Of a stretch of DNA of 64,000 nucleotides, positions 17,762 through 28,940 are shown piece by piece. Source of the DNA: Exilibacterium tricleocarpae (lineage in GTDB: Bacteria; Pseudomonadota; Gammaproteobacteria; Pseudomonadales; Cellvibrionaceae); assembly GCF_007004655.1 (NCBI RefSeq), contig NZ_ML660093.1, positions 229,197 to 293,196 on the forward strand, read 5' to 3'. The notes under the pieces were generated by a model that saw nothing but the letters and a program-made list of their open reading frames with translations, ran no database searches and was not told the origin of the DNA. The position numbers were made by a program, and so were the translations under genes. How positions within the stretch are numbered: position 1 is the first letter of the stretch; every line of letters begins with the position of its first letter.

Positions 17762-20608
17762 ATGCAAGACAGCATTATGGAGCTACTGTGGAGCACCTCC
17801 CATATATCGGGCGGCAACGCTTCCTATGTCGAAGAACTCTACGACAGATACCTCCACGATCCGAACGGTGTGCCCGAGGAGTGGCGCAACTACTTTGACA
17901 AACTGCCCCGTGTCGAGGGTGTGCTGACACAGGATACGCCCCACTCGATCGTGCGCGAGCACTTCGAGTTGCTCGGTAAGAACCGCGCCCGGCCGCTGGC
18001 GGCGCCGGGCTCCGGCGGTGCGCATATCGAACACGAGCGCAAGCAGGTCAAGGTCGTGCAACTGATCAGTTCCTACCGTTTTCGCGGTCACCAGAAAGCG
18101 CAACTCGATCCGTTGGGATTGATGCAACGCCAGCGGGTGCCGGACCTGGAGTTGGGTTTTCACGGCCTGACCCCGGCCGATCTCGATACCGTGTTTCAAA
18201 CCGGCAACCTGTTTATCGGCACCGATGAGGCGCCGCTGCGCGATATTATCGATGCGCTGGAGCAGACGTATTGCGGCTCCTTCGGGCCGGAAATCATGCA
18301 TATCACCACCTTTGCCGAGAAACAGTGGTTGCAGCAGCGGATCGAGAGCGTGCGCTCCAACCCCGTTTATAGCGACGAGGTGCGCAAAGGGGTGCTGGAG
18401 CGGGTGACCGCCGCCGAGGGTATGGAGCGCCATCTCGACAGCAAATACCCCGGCACCAAACGCTTTGGCCTGGAGGGGGCAGAGAGCCTGATTCCCCTGC
18501 TCGACGGCGCCATCAAGCGCGCCGGCCAGTACGGCGCCAAGGAAATTGTGCTGGGTATGGCTCACCGCGGCCGCCTCAATGCACTGGTCAATATTTTTGG
18601 CAAGAACCCGGCCGAGCTGTTCGACGAATTCCAGGGCAAGCGCCTGATCGACACCTCGGGCGATGTGAAGTACCACCAGGGTTTCTCCTCCAATGTGATG
18701 ACGCCCGGCGGGGAGGTGCATCTGTCGATGGCATTCAACCCGTCTCACCTGGAGATTGTATCGCCGGTGGTGGAGGGCTCGGTACGGGCCCGCCAGGACC
18801 GCCGCGATGACCCGCTCGGCAAGCTGGTGGTGCCGATCGTGGTGCACGGCGATGCCGCCTTTGCCGGCCAGGGGGTGGTGATGGAGACCTTTCAGATGTC
18901 CCGCACCCGCGCTTACGGCACCGGCGGCACCTTGCATGTTGTTCTCAATAACCAGGTGGGCTTTACCACCAGTCGCCGCGATGATGCCCGCTCCACCGAG
19001 TACTGCACCGACGTGGCGAAGATGATCGAAGCACCGATTTTCCACGTTAACGGCGACGACCCGGAAGCGGTGGCGTTTGTCACCAAACTGGCTATCGACT
19101 ACCGCTACGAATTCAAAAAGGACGTGGTGATCGACCTGGTATGTTACCGCCGCCGCGGCCACAACGAGACCGACGAGCCCTCGGCGACACAGCCGCTGAT
19201 GTACCGGGCCATTCGCAAGCACAAGACCACCCGCACGCTGCATGCCGAGAAGCTGGTGGCCGCCGGGGTGCTGAGCCAGGCGGAAGCCGACCAGATGGCC
19301 AGCGACTACCGGGCGGCGCTGGATCGCGGCGACCATGTGGCCCACGGCCTGGTCAGCGAGCCCGACAGTTCCCTGTTTGTGGACTGGTCGCCCTATATTG
19401 GCCACGATTGGCAGGCGCCGTCCGATACCAGCTACAAGTTGAAAGCGCTGCAGAAACTGGCCCACCAGATGTGTGAAGTGCCCGACGGTATCCAGGTGCA
19501 GCGCCAAGTGGCCAAAATCTATGACGACCGCCGCAAGATGGCCGGCGGTGCACTGCCGATCAACTGGGGCATGGCGGAGATGCTGGCCTATGCCACCCTG
19601 TTGAAAGAAGGTGTGCGTATTCGCCTGACGGGCCAGGATGTGGGGCGCGGCACCTTTTCCCACCGCCACGCAGTGGTTCACAACCAAAAGGACGGTACCT
19701 GCTACCAGCCGCTGCGCAATCTCTTCGAGGGCCAGCCGGAGTTCGATATCTACGACTCGCTGCTGTCGGAGGAGGCCGTGCTCGCCTTTGAATACGGCTA
19801 CGCGACCACGACCCCCAACGCCCTGATTATCTGGGAGGCCCAGTTCGGCGACTTCGCCAACGGCGCCCAGGTGGTGATCGATCAGTTTATTACCAGCGGC
19901 GAGCACAAGTGGGGCCGTCTCTGCGGCCTGACCATGCTGCTGCCTCACGGCTACGAAGGGCAGGGACCCGAGCACTCCTCGGCGCGCCTGGAACGCTTTA
20001 TGCAACTATGCGCCGAGCACAATATCCAGGTGTGTATTCCCACCACCCCGGCCCAGGTGTTCCATATGCTGCGCCGCCAGGCGATCCGGCCCACGCGCCG
20101 GCCGCTGGTGGTGATGAGTCCGAAGTGGATTCTGCGCCACAAGCTGGCCACCTCGACCCTGGAGGAACTGGCCGACGGACGTTTTTTCAATGTGATTGGC
20201 GATACCTCGGTGGCTGCCGATAACGTGGAGAGAGTGGTGTTGTGCAGCGGCAAGGTCTACTACCATTTATTGGAGGCCCGCATCGAGCGACAGCAGACCA
20301 ACGTGGCCCTGGTGCGGCTGGAACAACTCTACCCCTTTCCCGAGCAGGAGCTGAAGGATGCCCTGGCGCCGTTTAAAAATGCCGGCGATATCGTCTGGTG
20401 CCAGGAGGAACCCATGAACCAGGGAGCCTGGTACAGCAGCCAGCACCACATGCGCCGGGTGCTGGACGAGATAGGGCCGGAGCTGCCGCTCGGCTTTGTC
20501 GGGCGCGAAGCCTCGGCGGCGCCGGCGGCGGGGTATATGTCGGTGCATCTGGAGGAACAGGAACGATTTATCGACGCGGCACTGACGCCCGGACGCGTGT
20601 CGCCGTGA
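17762..20608 (+). CDS. sucA: 2-oxoglutarate dehydrogenase E1 component
   Basis: A 948-residue thiamine-diphosphate-dependent decarboxylase of the 2-oxoglutarate dehydrogenase complex. The N-terminal peptide (MELLWSTSHISGGNASYVEE) is the E2-contact helix typical of SucA. Active-site stretches include EIVLGMAHRGRLNALVNIFG, GDAAFAGQGVVMETFQMS and RRRGHNETDEPSATQPLMY. The ATG follows AGAGGTTG. Only shadow frames overlap it. It precedes sucB by 80 bp. Confidence 0.97.
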   Translation: MQDSIMELLWSTSHISGGNASYVEELYDRYLHDPNGVPEEWRNYFDKLPRVEGVLTQDTPHSIVREHFELLGKNRARPLAAPGSGGAHIEHERKQVKVVQLISSYRFRGHQKAQLDPLGLMQRQRVPDLELGFHGLTPADLDTVFQTGNLFIGTDEAPLRDIIDALEQTYCGSFGPEIMHITTFAEKQWLQQRIESVRSNPVYSDEVRKGVLERVTAAEGMERHLDSKYPGTKRFGLEGAESLIPLLDGAIKRAGQYGAKEIVLGMAHRGRLNALVNIFGKNPAELFDEFQGKRLIDTSGDVKYHQGFSSNVMTPGGEVHLSMAFNPSHLEIVSPVVEGSVRARQDRRDDPLGKLVVPIVVHGDAAFAGQGVVMETFQMSRTRAYGTGGTLHVVLNNQVGFTTSRRDDARSTEYCTDVAKMIEAPIFHVNGDDPEAVAFVTKLAIDYRYEFKKDVVIDLVCYRRRGHNETDEPSATQPLMYRAIRKHKTTRTLHAEKLVAAGVLSQAEADQMASDYRAALDRGDHVAHGLVSEPDSSLFVDWSPYIGHDWQAPSDTSYKLKALQKLAHQMCEVPDGIQVQRQVAKIYDDRRKMAGGALPINWGMAEMLAYATLLKEGVRIRLTGQDVGRGTFSHRHAVVHNQKDGTCYQPLRNLFEGQPEFDIYDSLLSEEAVLAFEYGYATTTPNALIIWEAQFGDFANGAQVVIDQFITSGEHKWGRLCGLTMLLPHGYEGQGPEHSSARLERFMQLCAEHNIQVCIPTTPAQVFHMLRRQAIRPTRRPLVVMSPKWILRHKLATSTLEELADGRFFNVIGDTSVAADNVERVVLCSGKVYYHLLEARIERQQTNVALVRLEQLYPFPEQELKDALAPFKNAGDIVWCQEEPMNQGAWYSSQHHMRRVLDEIGPELPLGFVGREASAAPAAGYMSVHLEEQERFIDAALTPGRVSP

Positions 20609-20688
20609 ACAGTGACATAACCATTGCAAACCCGGGCCGGCGGCCCGATTTTATAGCCCAAAGACGCTATGGCTAAGGACAAAAACGA

Positions 20689-21931
20689 ATGACTATCGAA
20701 ATTAAAGCCCCGACTTTTCCTGAATCTGTACAAGACGGAACCGTCGCCACCTGGCACAAACAGCCCGGTGAGGCGGTAGCTCGCGACGAGCTGATTGTCG
20801 ATATCGAAACAGATAAGGTTGTTCTGGAAGTCAGTGCACCGGCCGACGGCGCGCTGGCGCAGATTGTCAAAGGGGAAGGCGATACCATTCTCAGCAATGA
20901 GGTCATTGCCATTTTTCAGGAAGGGGCAGGCCAGGAGGGGGCAGGCGCCGTCCCTGCCGCTGAGGCCGCCGCACCGCAAGCGGCCCCGGAGCCGGCCAGC
21001 GCCCCGGAGGATGCCCTGGTCAGCCCCGCCGCCCGCAAGCTGGCGGATGAGAACAATATCGATCTGGCGACGGTTGCCGGCAGCGGCAAAGACGGGCGCA
21101 TCACCAAGGAAGATGTGCTCAATCGCATCAAACAACCCGCCGCGCCTGCCCCGGCGGCAGCTCCCGCTGCGGCTCCGGCGGCCGCCCCCAGCCCCGCTCC
21201 GGCAGCCGTAGCGCTGGTGGATATGCCTGCCGGTGAGCGGGTGGAAAAGCGGGTGCCGATGACGCGCATGCGCAAGCGTATTGCCGAGCGGTTGATGGAA
21301 ACCACCCACAGCACCGCCATGTTAACGACATTTAACGAGGTTAATATGGCGCCGGTGATGGCGTTGCGCAGCAAATACAAAGAGATGTTCGAAAAGTCCC
21401 ACAGCGGTACCCGCCTGGGTTTTATGGGCTTTTTCGTCAAGGCCTCGGTCGAGGCGCTGCGCCGCTTTCCGGCGGTGAATGCCTCCATCGACGGCGACGA
21501 TGTCGTGTATCACGGCTACCAGGATATCAGTGTGGCAGTGTCCACCGAAAAAGGACTGGTGGTGCCGGTGATGCGCAACTGTGAGAACATGAGTCTGGCA
21601 ACCGTGGAAAATACCATCCGCGACTTTGGCCTGCGCGCCCGCGAAGGCAAACTCACCATTGAAGAAATGACCGGTGGCACCTTCTCCATCACCAATGGCG
21701 GCGTGTTTGGCTCACTGATGTCGACGCCGATCCTGAACCCGCCCCAGACCGCGATCCTGGGCATGCACAAAATCCAGGAGCGCCCGATGGCGGTGAACGG
21801 TGAAGTCAAAGTGCTGCCGATGATGTACCTGGCCCTGTCCTACGACCACCGTCTGGTCGACGGTAAGGACGCGGTGCAGTTCCTGGTCGCGATCAAGGAT
21901 ATGATCGAAGACCCGGCCCGTATTTTGTTAG

Positions 21932-21939
<8 letters not shown>
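20689..21939 (+). CDS. sucB: Dihydrolipoamide succinyltransferase (E2)
   Basis: A 416-residue core subunit of the 2-oxoglutarate dehydrogenase complex. The N-terminal lipoyl domain carries Lys43 in [13 protein letters not shown]. After an Ala/Pro-rich linker, the E1/E3-binding domain is at about 105-140 ([20 protein letters not shown]). A second Ala/Pro linker ([18 protein letters not shown]) leads to the catalytic domain, with the active-site His in [17 protein letters not shown]. The final codons (LLEL and stop) form the first unit of a tandem 19-bp repeat. Confidence 0.97.
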
Positions 21940-23566
<1,627 letters not shown>

Positions 23567-23899
23567 GGGAGAGTAGTTCAAGGCGTAGCGCGCCTGCCGG
23601 TGGTGACCGGCGCTTAACGAAAAGCGTGTTACAAAATGCAATGCGGCAGTTAACTAGTGCTTCGACAAATAGAGGTTTTCACCAAAAACGGGTTTCGGTG
23701 TCCTTAGCTGACACGGTCTCGATCCGGGCATAGCCCTTCGGGACACGCCGTACATACATCCCTGTAGGCTCTACGCCAGCATCCCTGCTGGCGAAGGTCC
23801 CGAAGGGCTATGCCCGGACCGAGACCTCAGTGCCACCGAAGTGAAAATGTTTTCTGGTCAAAGTGCTAGCTGTCGGTCGTAAGTTAACGGAAAATTATC
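23567..23899. other. lpd-sucC spacer, mostly MITE-like element
   Basis: A 333-bp spacer between lpd and sucC. Apart from MITE-like copy A (23655-23868) it holds only short flanks and the sucC leader. The insert separates sucCD from the upstream part of the operon and could weaken read-through. Confidence 0.7.
23655..23868. repeat. MITE-like palindromic element, copy A
   Basis: 214 bp with imperfect inverted ends (begins TAGTGCTTCGAC, ends GGTCAAAGTGCTA). A 30-bp inner arm at 23715-23744 pairs with 23797-23826 with a single mismatch, and a further small hairpin CGCCAGCATCCCTGCTGGCG lies in the loop. Both ends abut TA, consistent with TA-targeted insertion. It carries no coding capacity. Confidence 0.85.
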
Positions 23900-25066
23900 A
23901 TGAACTTGCATGAGTACCAGGCAAAGCAATTGTTTGCCGATTACGGTCTGCCGGTATCGAAAGGTGTGGCGGCGGAAACACCTGCGGAGGCGGTCAGTGC
24001 CGCCGACATTATCGGCGGCGATAAGTGGGTGGTCAAAGCCCAGGTCCACGCCGGTGGTCGCGGCAAGGCCGGCGGCGTCAAGCTGGTCAGCTCGAAAGCC
24101 GAGATCGAAGCCTTCTCGAAACAGTGGCTCGGCAACAACCTGGTCACCTACCAGACCGATGCCGACGGCCAGCCGGTCAGCCGTATTCTCGTGGAGTCGT
24201 GTACCGACATAGCGCAGGAGTTATACCTGGGTGCGGTGGTGGATCGTTCAACCCGCCGTATCGTGTTTATGGCGTCGACCGAGGGCGGTGTTGAAATCGA
24301 GAAGGTTGCCGAGGAGACGCCGGAGAAAATACTGAAGGCGACCATCGATCCTTTGGTCGGCGCACAGCCCTACCAGGCCCGCGACCTGGCGTTTCAGCTC
24401 GGCTTGCAGGGCAAGCAGGTCAAACAGTTTACCCAGATTTTTATCGGCCTGGCGAAAATGTTTACCGAACTGGATTTCGCGCTGTTGGAGATCAATCCGC
24501 TGGTGATCACCGAGCAGGGCGACCTGCACTGTCTGGACGGCAAGATCAATATCGACAGCAACGCGCTCTACCGCCAGCCGAAAGTCAAAGAGATGCACGA
24601 TCCCTCCCAGGAAGACGAGCGCGAAGCCAATGCCGCTCGCTGGGAACTCAATTATGTAGCGCTCGACGGCAATATCGGTTGCATGGTCAACGGCGCCGGC
24701 CTGGCCATGGGCACCATGGATATTGTCAAACTGCACGGCGGCCAGCCTGCCAACTTCCTCGATGTAGGGGGCGGTGCGACCAAGGAGCGGGTGATCGAGG
24801 CGTTCAAGATCATTTTGTCCGATGAAAATGTCGAAGCGGTATTGATCAATATTTTCGGCGGTATAGTGCGTTGTGATTTGATTGCCGAGGGTGTTATCGG
24901 CGCGGTGGAAGAGGTCGGCGTCAAGGTGCCGGTGGTCGTGCGACTGGAGGGCAACAACGCCGATCTGGGTGCGAAAGTTTTGGCCGACAGCGGCTTGAAT
25001 ATTATTGCTGCCACCAGCTTGACTGACGCTGCGCAGCAGGTCGTCAAGGCAGCGGGAGGCAAGTAA
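23900..25066 (+). CDS. sucC: Succinyl-CoA synthetase, beta subunit (ADP-forming)
   Basis: A 388-residue ATP-grasp subunit, the same length as the E. coli protein. The N terminus [19 protein letters not shown] and the stretches [33 protein letters not shown] and [19 protein letters not shown] are diagnostic. With SucD it makes ATP from succinyl-CoA in the TCA cycle. The stop codon abuts the sucD ATG with no gap. Confidence 0.97.
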   Translation: MNLHEYQAKQLFADYGLPVSKGVAAETPAEAVSAADIIGGDKWVVKAQVHAGGRGKAGGVKLVSSKAEIEAFSKQWLGNNLVTYQTDADGQPVSRILVESCTDIAQELYLGAVVDRSTRRIVFMASTEGGVEIEKVAEETPEKILKATIDPLVGAQPYQARDLAFQLGLQGKQVKQFTQIFIGLAKMFTELDFALLEINPLVITEQGDLHCLDGKINIDSNALYRQPKVKEMHDPSQEDEREANAARWELNYVALDGNIGCMVNGAGLAMGTMDIVKLHGGQPANFLDVGGGATKERVIEAFKIILSDENVEAVLINIFGGIVRCDLIAEGVIGAVEEVGVKVPVVVRLEGNNADLGAKVLADSGLNIIAATSLTDAAQQVVKAAGGK

Positions 25067-25939
25067 ATGAGCGTATTAATCGACAAGAACACCAAAGTGC
25101 TGTGCCAGGGCTTTACCGGTTCCCAGGGGACTTTCCACTCTGAACAGGCCATTGAATACGGCACCAAGATGGTTGGCGGTGTAACGCCGGGCAAAGGCGG
25201 GCAGGAGCATCTGGGCCTGCCGGTTTTCAACACCATGCGCGAAGCCGTCGCGCAGACCGGGGCCGATGCGTCAGTGATCTATGTGCCGGCGCCTTTTTGT
25301 AAAGACTCCATTTTGGAGGCGGCCCACAGCGGTGTAAAACTGGTGGTTTGTATTACTGAGGGCATCCCGACGCTGGATATGCTCGATGCCAAGGTCAAGT
25401 GCGACGAGTTGGGCGTGCGTTTGGTAGGCCCCAATTGCCCGGGTGTGATTACGCCGGGCGAGTGCAAGATCGGCATTATGCCCGGTCATATCCACCAGCC
25501 CGGTAAAGTGGGTATTGTCTCGCGCTCCGGCACCCTGACCTACGAAGCGGTCAAGCAGACCACGGACTTCGGCTTCGGCCAGTCGACCTGTGTCGGTATC
25601 GGCGGCGACCCGATTCCGGGATCGAACTTTATCGATATTCTGGGCCTGTTCCAGGACGACGCGCAGACCGAGGCCATAGTGATGATCGGCGAGATCGGCG
25701 GCACCGCTGAAGAAGAGGCGGCAGCTTATATCAAGGACAACGTCAGCAAGCCTGTTGTGTCTTATATCGCGGGTGTTACGGCCCCGCCGGGTAAGCGTAT
25801 GGGCCACGCCGGTGCGATTATCTCGGGCGGCAAGGGCACGGCCGATGAAAAATTTGCCGCGCTGGAAGACGCCGGGGTGAAAACCGTGCGCAGTCTGGCG
25901 GATATCGGCAATGGGCTGAAGGAAGTTACCGGCTGGTAG
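25067..25939 (+). CDS. sucD: Succinyl-CoA synthetase, alpha subunit
   Basis: A 290-residue CoA-binding subunit. The N terminus ([20 protein letters not shown]) and the phosphohistidine loop [16 protein letters not shown] are canonical, as is the CoA-binding [19 protein letters not shown] stretch. It starts immediately after the sucC stop, so translation is coupled. Last gene of the TCA operon, followed by an array of hairpin repeats that may end transcription. Confidence 0.97.
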   Translation: MSVLIDKNTKVLCQGFTGSQGTFHSEQAIEYGTKMVGGVTPGKGGQEHLGLPVFNTMREAVAQTGADASVIYVPAPFCKDSILEAAHSGVKLVVCITEGIPTLDMLDAKVKCDELGVRLVGPNCPGVITPGECKIGIMPGHIHQPGKVGIVSRSGTLTYEAVKQTTDFGFGQSTCVGIGGDPIPGSNFIDILGLFQDDAQTEAIVMIGEIGGTAEEEAAAYIKDNVSKPVVSYIAGVTAPPGKRMGHAGAIISGGKGTADEKFAALEDAGVKTVRSLADIGNGLKEVTGW

Positions 25940-26018
25940 TCGCCAGCCGCTTTTCTGGTTAAAGCAGCCAGCTTGTAGGTCGGACTGTTCTTTAGCACCT
26001 TTAGCGGTGGCAGGGTGT

Positions 26019-26041
26019 GGGGACAGGTTTTACCTGTCCCC
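26019..26041. repeat. Perfect hairpin GGGGACAGGT / ACCTGTCCCC
   Basis: A 10-bp perfect stem with a TTT loop, followed by TTCGAGGGGACCACTCCC. The same flanking wording (CTCGAGAGGAACCACTCCC) follows the related palindrome at 52.3 kb, so it belongs to the same repeat family. It may act as a terminator for sucD. Confidence 0.7.
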
Positions 26042-26109
26042 TTCGAGGGGGACCACTCCCTTGTGCCAATAGCACCGCTTGCAGGATACTGTGGGGTAGT
26101 TCTAACGCA

Positions 26110-26346
26110 GGGGAGTGGCACCATTCTAGGGGGACGCAACTAAAGTTACGTCCCCGCACCGTGCCACCGGAGATGGTGCCTTTAGAAAGGGGAGTGGCAC
26201 CATCCTAAGGGGACGCAACTAAAGTTACGTCCCCGCACCGTGCCACCGGAGATGGTGCCTTTAGAAAGGGGAGTGGCACCATCCTAAGGGGACGCAACTA
26301 AAGTTACGTCCCCGCACCGTGCCACTGGGAGTGGTGCCACAAAAAA
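26110..26346. repeat. Three tandem 79-bp palindromic repeat units
   Basis: Units start at 26110, 26189 and 26268. Each begins GGGGAGTGGCACCAT and contains a 26-nt near-palindrome, GGGGACG...CGTCCCC, at 26130-26155, 26209-26234 and 26288-26313, plus GGCACCAT/ATGGTGCC arms. The third unit diverges at its end. The core recurs inverted, with one change, at 52343-52368. The design resembles REP/BIME-type elements. Confidence 0.85.
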
Positions 26347-26373
26347 GGGGAATGGTACTATAAGCCCCAAAAA

Positions 26374-27072
26374 TCACCTCAACTGCTGAATATACTCAGG
26401 AATCCGCGCCGAATCATTAAACACTCCCCAGGACTGCGCGCCGGCATTCATAATGCGCTTTTCCCATTCATCTAATCGATTGCGATAAATCGCCGGGTTG
26501 GCACTGTCGGCGTTGAGCTTAATAACGTTCATTGCCGCAATATGCACATTGTCGAACTCGTCTTTGGCGAACTGCCGCGTTACATTCGGCTGCAGCTCTT
26601 CTTTCATATCGCTAAATACGAATATGACCCGATTGCCGGACTTGGTTGAATTCAGGTGGTCGGTGCAAAGCATCATAGCGCCGCTGATATCGGTATAACG
26701 GGAGCGGGTTTTGGCCTCGGCAAATTCGTCGAGCTTTGCGCCCATCGCCACCTTTTGCTGATTGGCTTTCGACGGCGTGTAATCGAGCCGCAAATTGGCA
26801 ATCAAATCGCCCTCATTGTAACTGTTGCTGTCGATACGGATAAAAAACAAACTGTCGCCGGGCAACATTTTGGAGACAATGCGAGCTTTGGTGATTTTGA
26901 CAATTTCCGCTTTTTGATCGGCATACGTACCCGATACATCGGCCAGGGCACAGACCGCTGTCTCATAGGCGGCATTGTCGCTGCAGCCGTGCAGTAATGC
27001 AGCCACGAACACCGCAAGTATCGGCTTTGCTGCGCTGAAACGCCGGCTTCGAAGTGAGCGGATAGCGTTCAT
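26374..27072 (-). CDS. Lipoprotein with VWA-like domain, unknown function
   Basis: 232 residues. A lipoprotein signal ends in LLHGC (Cys30), followed by Ser at +2, which predicts an outer-membrane location. ADVSGTY at 44-50 resembles the DxSxT first motif of a von Willebrand A metal site; TDISGAMML and IFVFSDMKEEL occupy the places of later motifs. The ATG overlaps the stop of the upstream membrane-protein gene (ATGA), so the two products are probably made together. I do not recognise the family beyond the VWA-like fold. It could bind a partner protein or sense envelope state. Confidence 0.7.
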   Translation of the reverse strand: MNAIRSLRSRRFSAAKPILAVFVAALLHGCSDNAAYETAVCALADVSGTYADQKAEIVKITKARIVSKMLPGDSLFFIRIDSNSYNEGDLIANLRLDYTPSKANQQKVAMGAKLDEFAEAKTRSRYTDISGAMMLCTDHLNSTKSGNRVIFVFSDMKEELQPNVTRQFAKDEFDNVHIAAMNVIKLNADSANPAIYRNRLDEWEKRIMNAGAQSWGVFNDSARIPEYIQQLR

Positions 27073-28469
27073 GTGATTGCCTTTCTGGTGACCAGATTAG
27101 ACAACTGCAAGGGTACGATAATGTAAGCATCGTACAGATGCATAAAGATCTTGATAATGTAACCGAGGACAAAAGAGAGCATGCGGCAGATGTGACCGAA
27201 CAGCGTCACGACTAAGGCCATAAGCTTGCTGGCGGCGTGCTGGCTGGTTTCAATAAAGTTTTCCAACGCCATCATGGTCATCGCCAGTATCAACGGCAGG
27301 GCAAAACCGAGGCCGGCCTGCCCGTATTTGGCCCACACGGAACCGGCGGCGCCGGTAACGGCGATCTCGGCGCCCGCCATTTGCTGCTCGATTACCGCAT
27401 CCTTCTCCGCCATGATCTCCCGCAGGAAGCCGAGCGATGCCTCCACGCCGGCCAGCAGCAGCAAAAATAGTAAGGAAAGATAGGTAATCCAGCGTCGGCG
27501 GCTGCTCGGCAGCATGCCGATTTGGGGAATGATATGGGTAAAGCGGACCGACTCCCAGAAAAAGATGCCGGTAACGAATTCAAGCAGAATGATAATCAAT
27601 GCGGAAAAACTGGAAACCGGCATACCCAGAACCCGGCTGCCGGCCGGCACCATTTCCGACATGGGCAGAGCAATCAGGTTAAAGTTGACGAAAGCGCCGG
27701 CCACAGCGGCAGCCATGACGATGGAAGTGGCGATAAACATGCGGTTGGCTCTTGACGACAGCATGTCGATCGACTCTTCATTGCCCTTGTTGATCTTTTG
27801 GAAGTCCGTCATATATTTGTCCATACGCTCGGACGTTTCCAGGACGCCACCGATTTTACCGCCGATATCTTTCAGCAGTTTGTCGACAAGCTTCCAGGTC
27901 GTAGCCATCCCGGAGAGAATTTTGTGTCGCTGGGCAGTGGTGTTGCGCAATTCCGCCAGCGCGCGTTTCTCGCCGTCGACGGCCGATTTGTGAATTTCCG
28001 TCAGCATCTTCTCGATCACCCGGTCGCCCGAGGTGCCGGGCAACTGGGCGATACTGGCCACCGCATCGTTCCAGCCCGGCGCCTCCGGCACGGCCTGGCC
28101 GCATTCGCTATAGTCGGCTTCCAACTTGCTGATGTGGTCATCAAGACGGCGCTGCAGACCCGGGTATTCCGCCAGGTTTTTACTGAAGCTGATATCGACC
28201 CGTTGAAATTCATCAAGCAGTTTATGCTTGTGTGCCGTGACACCCGACTCGAGCAATACCTTGCGATCTCGTTCCTTTATTTTATTGGCCAGTCCGTAGG
28301 CCCAGTTGGCAACCTCCTGCAAACCGCCGGAGCTGCCGTCGGTGAGACTCTCCAGCGCCTTGTGAATCGGGGTGCGGGCCAAAAACAGAAACAACATGCT
28401 GCCGACGATCAGGGCGGTCATCGATAGCGCGGGCATGTTGGGCCAGATGTAGAGAGTTTCCATTACCAT
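27069..28469 (-). CDS. Polytopic inner-membrane protein of unknown function
   Basis: 466 residues. TM1 is near 12-31; a long, charged, largely helical soluble region spans about 33-240. Further hydrophobic segments lie near 243-266, 286-305, 327-348, 383-405 and 415-440. The soluble region contains coiled-coil-like stretches (ERDRKVLLESGVTAHKHKLL; KALIE-free, so not a motor protein signature I can name). It overlaps the downstream VWA-like lipoprotein gene by 4 bp. I do not recognise the family. Together they could form an envelope-spanning pair, with the lipoprotein reaching the outer membrane. Confidence 0.7.
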   Translation of the reverse strand: MVMETLYIWPNMPALSMTALIVGSMLFLFLARTPIHKALESLTDGSSGGLQEVANWAYGLANKIKERDRKVLLESGVTAHKHKLLDEFQRVDISFSKNLAEYPGLQRRLDDHISKLEADYSECGQAVPEAPGWNDAVASIAQLPGTSGDRVIEKMLTEIHKSAVDGEKRALAELRNTTAQRHKILSGMATTWKLVDKLLKDIGGKIGGVLETSERMDKYMTDFQKINKGNEESIDMLSSRANRMFIATSIVMAAAVAGAFVNFNLIALPMSEMVPAGSRVLGMPVSSFSALIIILLEFVTGIFFWESVRFTHIIPQIGMLPSSRRRWITYLSLLFLLLLAGVEASLGFLREIMAEKDAVIEQQMAGAEIAVTGAAGSVWAKYGQAGLGFALPLILAMTMMALENFIETSQHAASKLMALVVTLFGHICRMLSFVLGYIIKIFMHLYDAYIIVPLQLSNLVTRKAIT

Positions 28470-28940
28470 ACTCCAGTGTTTGTTATTTTAGGCGTGGGAC
28501 TGGCGGGGCTTGTTTGTGCGGCCCGCTTGTTCGAGCGGCACTACAGACTACAAATCAGAAACAGTTCGACAGTGGCCTTTTTGAGAAGACCAAAATCGGT
28601 AAGTGCAGAGCTCGAGATACTGGTTGCCGGTCAGGTAAAAATGGAGAGCCCCTGGTTTGCCCCGCTATAAATTCATTGGTTCCTTAACATTGAAATCTTA
28701 TGGGTTAACCGCCAGGACTCAAATCTACTGTTTTATAAGTGACATTACTGTGACGGGTCGCAGATTCTGGGCATGGTTCGGTGCCGCGGTAGAGGCACTG
28801 CGATGATGTTTTTTTAGTAGCGCAAGGATAGTGCTGTTAAAAATATACACCGCCAAAAATGGCGGCGTATTTTAGTCTGCAACATAAGGTGCCAGTTTAC
28901 GCTGGCGAGTTCACAGAGTTTTCGAGAAGTAATGCCCGCT
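28470..28940. other. Intergenic region upstream of the membrane-protein gene
   Basis: 471 bp between the membrane-protein gene start (minus) and the glmS stop (minus). A 64-codon plus-strand frame at 28476-28670 lacks supporting features. The glmS terminator lies at about 28840-28873; the rest should hold the promoter of the VWA/membrane pair. Confidence 0.55.
28840..28873 (-). terminator. Probable terminator of glmS
   Basis: On the minus strand, TACGCCGCC and GGCGGTGTA form a stem with one mismatch around an ATTTTT loop, followed by TATTTTT. It lies about 70 bp past the glmS stop. Confidence 0.7.

Larger units (their letters stand above)
25940..26373. other. Repeat-filled gap between sucD and the VWA-like lipoprotein gene
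   Basis: 434 bp lying between convergent genes. It holds a 10-bp-stem hairpin at 26019-26041 and the 79-bp triplicate repeat (both listed). No reading frame here looks like a gene. Confidence 0.7.

Noticed and set aside
17783-20005. A 740-codon open frame on the minus strand opposite sucA
   Set aside because: It mirrors a highly conserved gene in a GC-rich genome; the predicted protein has no recognisable domain, and sucA is certain.
26110-26346. Possible CRISPR array
   Set aside because: Three 79-bp units are contiguous with no unique spacers, and each unit is itself palindromic at several places; no cas genes lie nearby.
26374-28469. Zorya-like (ZorAB) or MotA/TolQ-type defence or motor pair
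   Set aside because: Considered because a membrane protein is paired with an envelope protein, but I see no MotA/ZorA proton-channel signature and no peptidoglycan-binding domain.
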